DNA of 16,356 nucleotides. It comes from Crocinitomicaceae bacterium. Its GTDB lineage: Bacteria > Bacteroidota > Bacteroidia > Flavobacteriales_D > Crocinitomicaceae. Each line of letters opens with the position of its first letter. Within the stretch, counting starts at the first letter, position 1. The stretch covers positions 1-16,356 of the forward strand of contig JAURHO010000022.1 in assembly GCA_030833265.1 (NCBI GenBank), written 5' to 3'. The notes beneath the pieces were generated by a model. It saw only the letters and a program-made list of their open reading frames with translations. It did not search any database and was not told where the DNA came from. Both the position numbers and the translations under genes were made by a program. Shown here piece after piece: positions 14,594 to 16,356 of this stretch.

Positions 14594-15040
14594 TTAACTT
14601 GTTAAGTAATCAATTAATTCAAACTCTTCATGGTTGAACTCAAAAATAGCCACCACACCATTGATGCTTCTGAGTTTCGATTGAAGCTCATTGGCCGGAT
14701 GTGAGTTATTCTCTTTTAAAATGAGAAAGTAATCGATCATGGGGCGATCGGCCTGCAAGAGTTGCTGTTCTTGCTTGTTTTTCACTAAAAAAAACTTGGT
14801 GAGCAATTCTTGGTCTTCATAAAAAAAGTATCTGAAATGCTGATTACTTTTTGTCTTTGGAACGAAAACCTCAAAACTATTTTCAGTTTTTTCTAGATGG
14901 ATGCCCAAAACTTGATTGAGTTCCCACGTGAGTCTGTAGTCGGCAAAAGCCGAGGAAATGCCATAAATTTCGAAGGGCTGCTCTTCATCGAAGGTCAGTT
15001 CGTATTTTTTGACTTTTCCCATAGTGTCAAATTTACTCAT
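14594..15040 (-). CDS. IPExxxVDY family protein
   Basis: The 148-residue cytoplasmic protein matches the Bacteroidota family named for its IPExxxVDY motif, which I recall as commonly preceding pyruvate kinase. Here the motif is divergent: QADRPMIDY at 96-104 keeps only the Ile/Val-Asp-Tyr end. Other family features are present, such as the ADYRLTWELN segment at 33-42 and an alternating beta-rich pattern with FFYEDQE at 72-78. No signal peptide, membrane segment or catalytic motif is visible, and function is unknown. It ends one base before pyk, so translational coupling and a glycolysis-related role are reasonable inferences. The start is uncertain: ATG 15040 gives MSKFDTM, while ATG 15022 (residue 7) would give MGKVKKYEL, closer to the usual family beginning. 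Confidence 0.8.
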   Translation of the reverse strand: MSKFDTMGKVKKYELTFDEEQPFEIYGISSAFADYRLTWELNQVLGIHLEKTENSFEVFVPKTKSNQHFRYFFYEDQELLTKFFLVKNKQEQQLLQADRPMIDYFLILKENNSHPANELQSKLRSINGVVAIFEFNHEEFELIDYLTS

Positions 15041-15096
15041 TTAACTCTTACTCGGCATCAACAATGTGTTGTCAATTCATTTCATTTCGATAAGTT

Positions 15097-15124
15097 TTTG
15101 GGACACATTAAATAAGTACATTTG
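15097..15124 (+). promoter_or_regulatory. Bacteroidota-type promoter of the beta-barrel gene
   Basis: TTTG (15097-15100) and TACATTTG (15117-15124) flank a 16-base spacer. The -7 box is a perfect TAnnTTTG, but the spacer is short. It leaves a leader of only about 12 bases before ATG 15141. Confidence 0.62.
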
Positions 15125-15140
15125 ATTCTCAATACGTACT

Positions 15141-15842
15141 ATGAACAACAAGCACACACTTATTTTACTCTTTGTTTTTTTAGCTCAGGCAAGCATTTCA
15201 TTTGCGCAGCCAGACAAAATGATCACAAACCGAGACAACTATTTTTGGCAATTTGGCATCGCCTGGACCGCTACTGACGACGACGGACAAGAGCTCAATC
15301 CAATGCCAGCAGATCAATTGCATGGTGCCATTATCCCGACCAGACTTTATGTGGATCGCTATATTTATAATGGCTGGAGTGTTGAAGGTGTTTTAGGCGC
15401 ACAAACCTATGATTCCACTAAAATGGTCAATGATTCAATGGGTGTCAATGGCTTCTTGGGCTATTTTGATGCCGCACTTAAATATTCATTTTACAAGCAA
15501 CTCGGTCGCGGCGCACTTGACCCTTATTTAGGTGCAGGTGCAGGATTTACCATCAGAAATAACGATCCCAGACAAAGTGCATCAGGCCTTACCCCTACTA
15601 TTAATTTATCTGCTGGTTGTACTTTTTGGATGAGCAAACAAATTGGTTTGCAAGCACAAGGCGTTTATAAATTTGGTTTGGTCGATATTTTAGGGGCGTC
15701 ATCTTATAGCCAGTATAGTTTGGGCGTCGTATATAGAATCGAAAAAACAGATGGCTACAAAAGTGACTTTCACAAGTCGAAATACAAAATTCCAAGAAAA
15801 CCTTCTCGAATCAAAATCGAAAAATCTGGAGACGAGTCTTAG
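15141..15842 (+). CDS. Small outer-membrane beta-barrel protein
   Basis: The 233-residue protein has a signal peptide (about 1-22, LILLFVFLAQASISFA). About 170 residues of alternating hydrophobic/polar strands follow, with Gly and aromatic residues (GWSVEGVLGAQTY at 78-90, DPYLGAGAGFTI at 127-138, NLSAGCTFWM at 155-164, QYSLGVVYRI at 191-200). This resembles the eight-stranded barrel found alone or ahead of an OmpA domain in Bacteroidota. No OmpA peptidoglycan-binding domain follows; instead there is a 33-residue, strongly basic tail (201-233) with Lys/Arg pairs. The barrel would insert through BAM; the tail might sit in the periplasm and touch peptidoglycan or a partner, which is inference. 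Its own promoter lies just upstream, divergent from the pyk operon. The stop overlaps the convergent gene's stop. Confidence 0.82.
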   Translation: MNNKHTLILLFVFLAQASISFAQPDKMITNRDNYFWQFGIAWTATDDDGQELNPMPADQLHGAIIPTRLYVDRYIYNGWSVEGVLGAQTYDSTKMVNDSMGVNGFLGYFDAALKYSFYKQLGRGALDPYLGAGAGFTIRNNDPRQSASGLTPTINLSAGCTFWMSKQIGLQAQGVYKFGLVDILGASSYSQYSLGVVYRIEKTDGYKSDFHKSKYKIPRKPSRIKIEKSGDES

Positions 15843-16207
15843 TTAAGGACCTGCATTCTTTTGGTGGTCTCTTGATCTGCAGTAACAATACCGTAGTAAT
15901 AAACACCATTTGCCAATTGTGTAGAATCAAAGCGGATGATATGACCTCCTTTTTCGTAGGTTTGGTTGCCTAATTCATGAATGAGTTCGCGATCTTTCCA
16001 AATGCCAAACTGAACCTGCTGGGCTACCGGACACACAAAATAAAAAGACAGTTCTCCGGAGGCTGGTTCTTGATCGAGGTTATAAAGTTCACAATAATCT
16101 TGGTGGACCACCTGACCTTTTTGAAATCTTTTGAGCAAGCGCTTGTAGGCAATTACTGCTAAAAGAATGAGAAAACTAACAAATAAGAATTTTAAAATTG
16201 CTTCCAT
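15839..16207 (-). CDS. Membrane-anchored protein with a T9SS sorting-domain-like fold
   Basis: The 122-residue protein has one transmembrane helix (about 4-20, AILKFLFVSFLILLAVI) followed by a basic stretch (YKRLLKRFQK at 21-30). The remainder (about 50-122) is a single beta-sandwich strongly reminiscent of FlgD-like or T9SS type A sorting domains: GELSFYF at 51-57, QVQFGIW, GGHIIRFDSTQLANGVYYYG at 87-106 and TTKRMQVL at 114-121. In normal cargo this module is the C-terminal end of a large secreted protein; here it stands alone on an anchor. The positive charges after the helix would by the positive-inside rule place it in the cytoplasm, which is unexpected. The ATG overlaps the upstream stop by one base (TAATG), so it is co-translated with that gene. 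Function is unknown. Confidence 0.72.
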   Translation of the reverse strand: MEAILKFLFVSFLILLAVIAYKRLLKRFQKGQVVHQDYCELYNLDQEPASGELSFYFVCPVAQQVQFGIWKDRELIHELGNQTYEKGGHIIRFDSTQLANGVYYYGIVTADQETTKRMQVLN

Positions 16208-16356
16208 TATAAAGAGATTATACCCGGGATTTTTGCGGCGCGTTCATAGACTTCAATGATGGCTTGCGCCGACAGCATGACTTCTTTTGCACTCACGCTC
16301 ACATACTTACCCGTTTGAGATTCATGAAATACAACTTCGCTGTTTTCGTCAAAGAG
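16207..16356 (-). CDS. C-terminal end of an unidentified protein (5' end outside window)
   Basis: An open frame runs in from the window edge and ends with TAA at 16209-16207, giving 49 residues: it begins LFDENSEVVFHESQTGKY, continues SVSAKEVMLSAQ and ends AKIPGIISL. The composition is that of a normal soluble protein, with a strand-rich part followed by an amphipathic helix. I do not recognise the family from this tail. The stop shares one base with the start of the next gene (TAATG), a tight coupling that supports it as a real gene in an operon continuing beyond the window. Confidence 0.7.
   Translation of the reverse strand, partial: LFDENSEVVFHESQTGKYVSVSAKEVMLSAQAIIEVYERAAKIPGIISL

Noticed and set aside
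15028..15035. A perfect minus-strand TAnnTTTG (TAAATTTG) at the start of the IPExxxVDY gene
   Set aside because: There is no -33 element at proper spacing, and transcription would start inside the called gene, giving an almost leaderless mRNA from the second ATG. It is probably chance in AT-rich sequence, though it adds to doubt about the start.

Overview
The window comes from a member of the Bacteroidota, most likely the Flavobacteriales; I cannot place it to genus. The evidence is a type IX secretion (T9SS) sorting tail, several promoters of the Bacteroidota form TTTG-N16..20-TAnnTTTG, A-rich leaders without clear Shine-Dalgarno sequences, a doubled ExbD next to TonB, and an IPExxxVDY-type gene beside pyruvate kinase. 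The sequence is moderately AT-rich, densely coded and mostly ordinary chromosomal core. I saw no insertion sequence, phage gene, CRISPR array or rRNA. The only gene-sparse stretch over 300 bases is 4413-4774, which holds tRNA-Cys, its promoter and terminator, and the exbB promoter.

Layout. (1) 1-1869, plus strand: the C-terminal part of a PhoR-like sensor histidine kinase, cut by the window edge just after its phospho-accepting histidine, joined by an ATGA overlap to xseA (exonuclease VII large subunit). (2) 1894-2766, minus strand: a secreted ChaN/Tiki-like protein. (3) 2850-4412, plus strand: a secreted protein with a monoheme cytochrome c domain, a PHM/DBH-type copper monooxygenase with all expected copper ligands, and a T9SS tail. 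(4) 4460-4530: tRNA-Cys. (5) 4775-10716, plus strand: a TonB energy-transduction cluster, exbB-exbD-exbD-tonB, then a tiny two-helix membrane protein, a PstS-like lipoprotein and a TPR protein. A strong hairpin terminator lies after tonB, a second promoter precedes the TPR gene, and a GC-rich hairpin closes the cluster. (6) 15040-10803, minus strand: IPExxxVDY-family gene, pyk, recJ and ribE, tightly spaced and probably co-transcribed. (7) 15141-15842, plus strand: a small outer-membrane beta-barrel with its own promoter. (8) 16356-15839, minus strand: the end of an unidentified gene, overlapping by one base a small membrane-anchored protein whose soluble part looks like a T9SS sorting domain without cargo.

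How the genes relate. The ExbB/ExbD/TonB set would use proton-motive force to power outer-membrane transport. The small membrane protein, the PstS-like lipoprotein and the periplasmic TPR protein look like accessories of that machine, since no phosphate ABC permease is present. The minus-strand set is metabolic and repair housekeeping. The items most worth a second look are the self-contained cytochrome-copper monooxygenase, the accessory genes of the Ton cluster with the hairpin that separates them from tonB, and the cargo-less sorting-domain-like protein.
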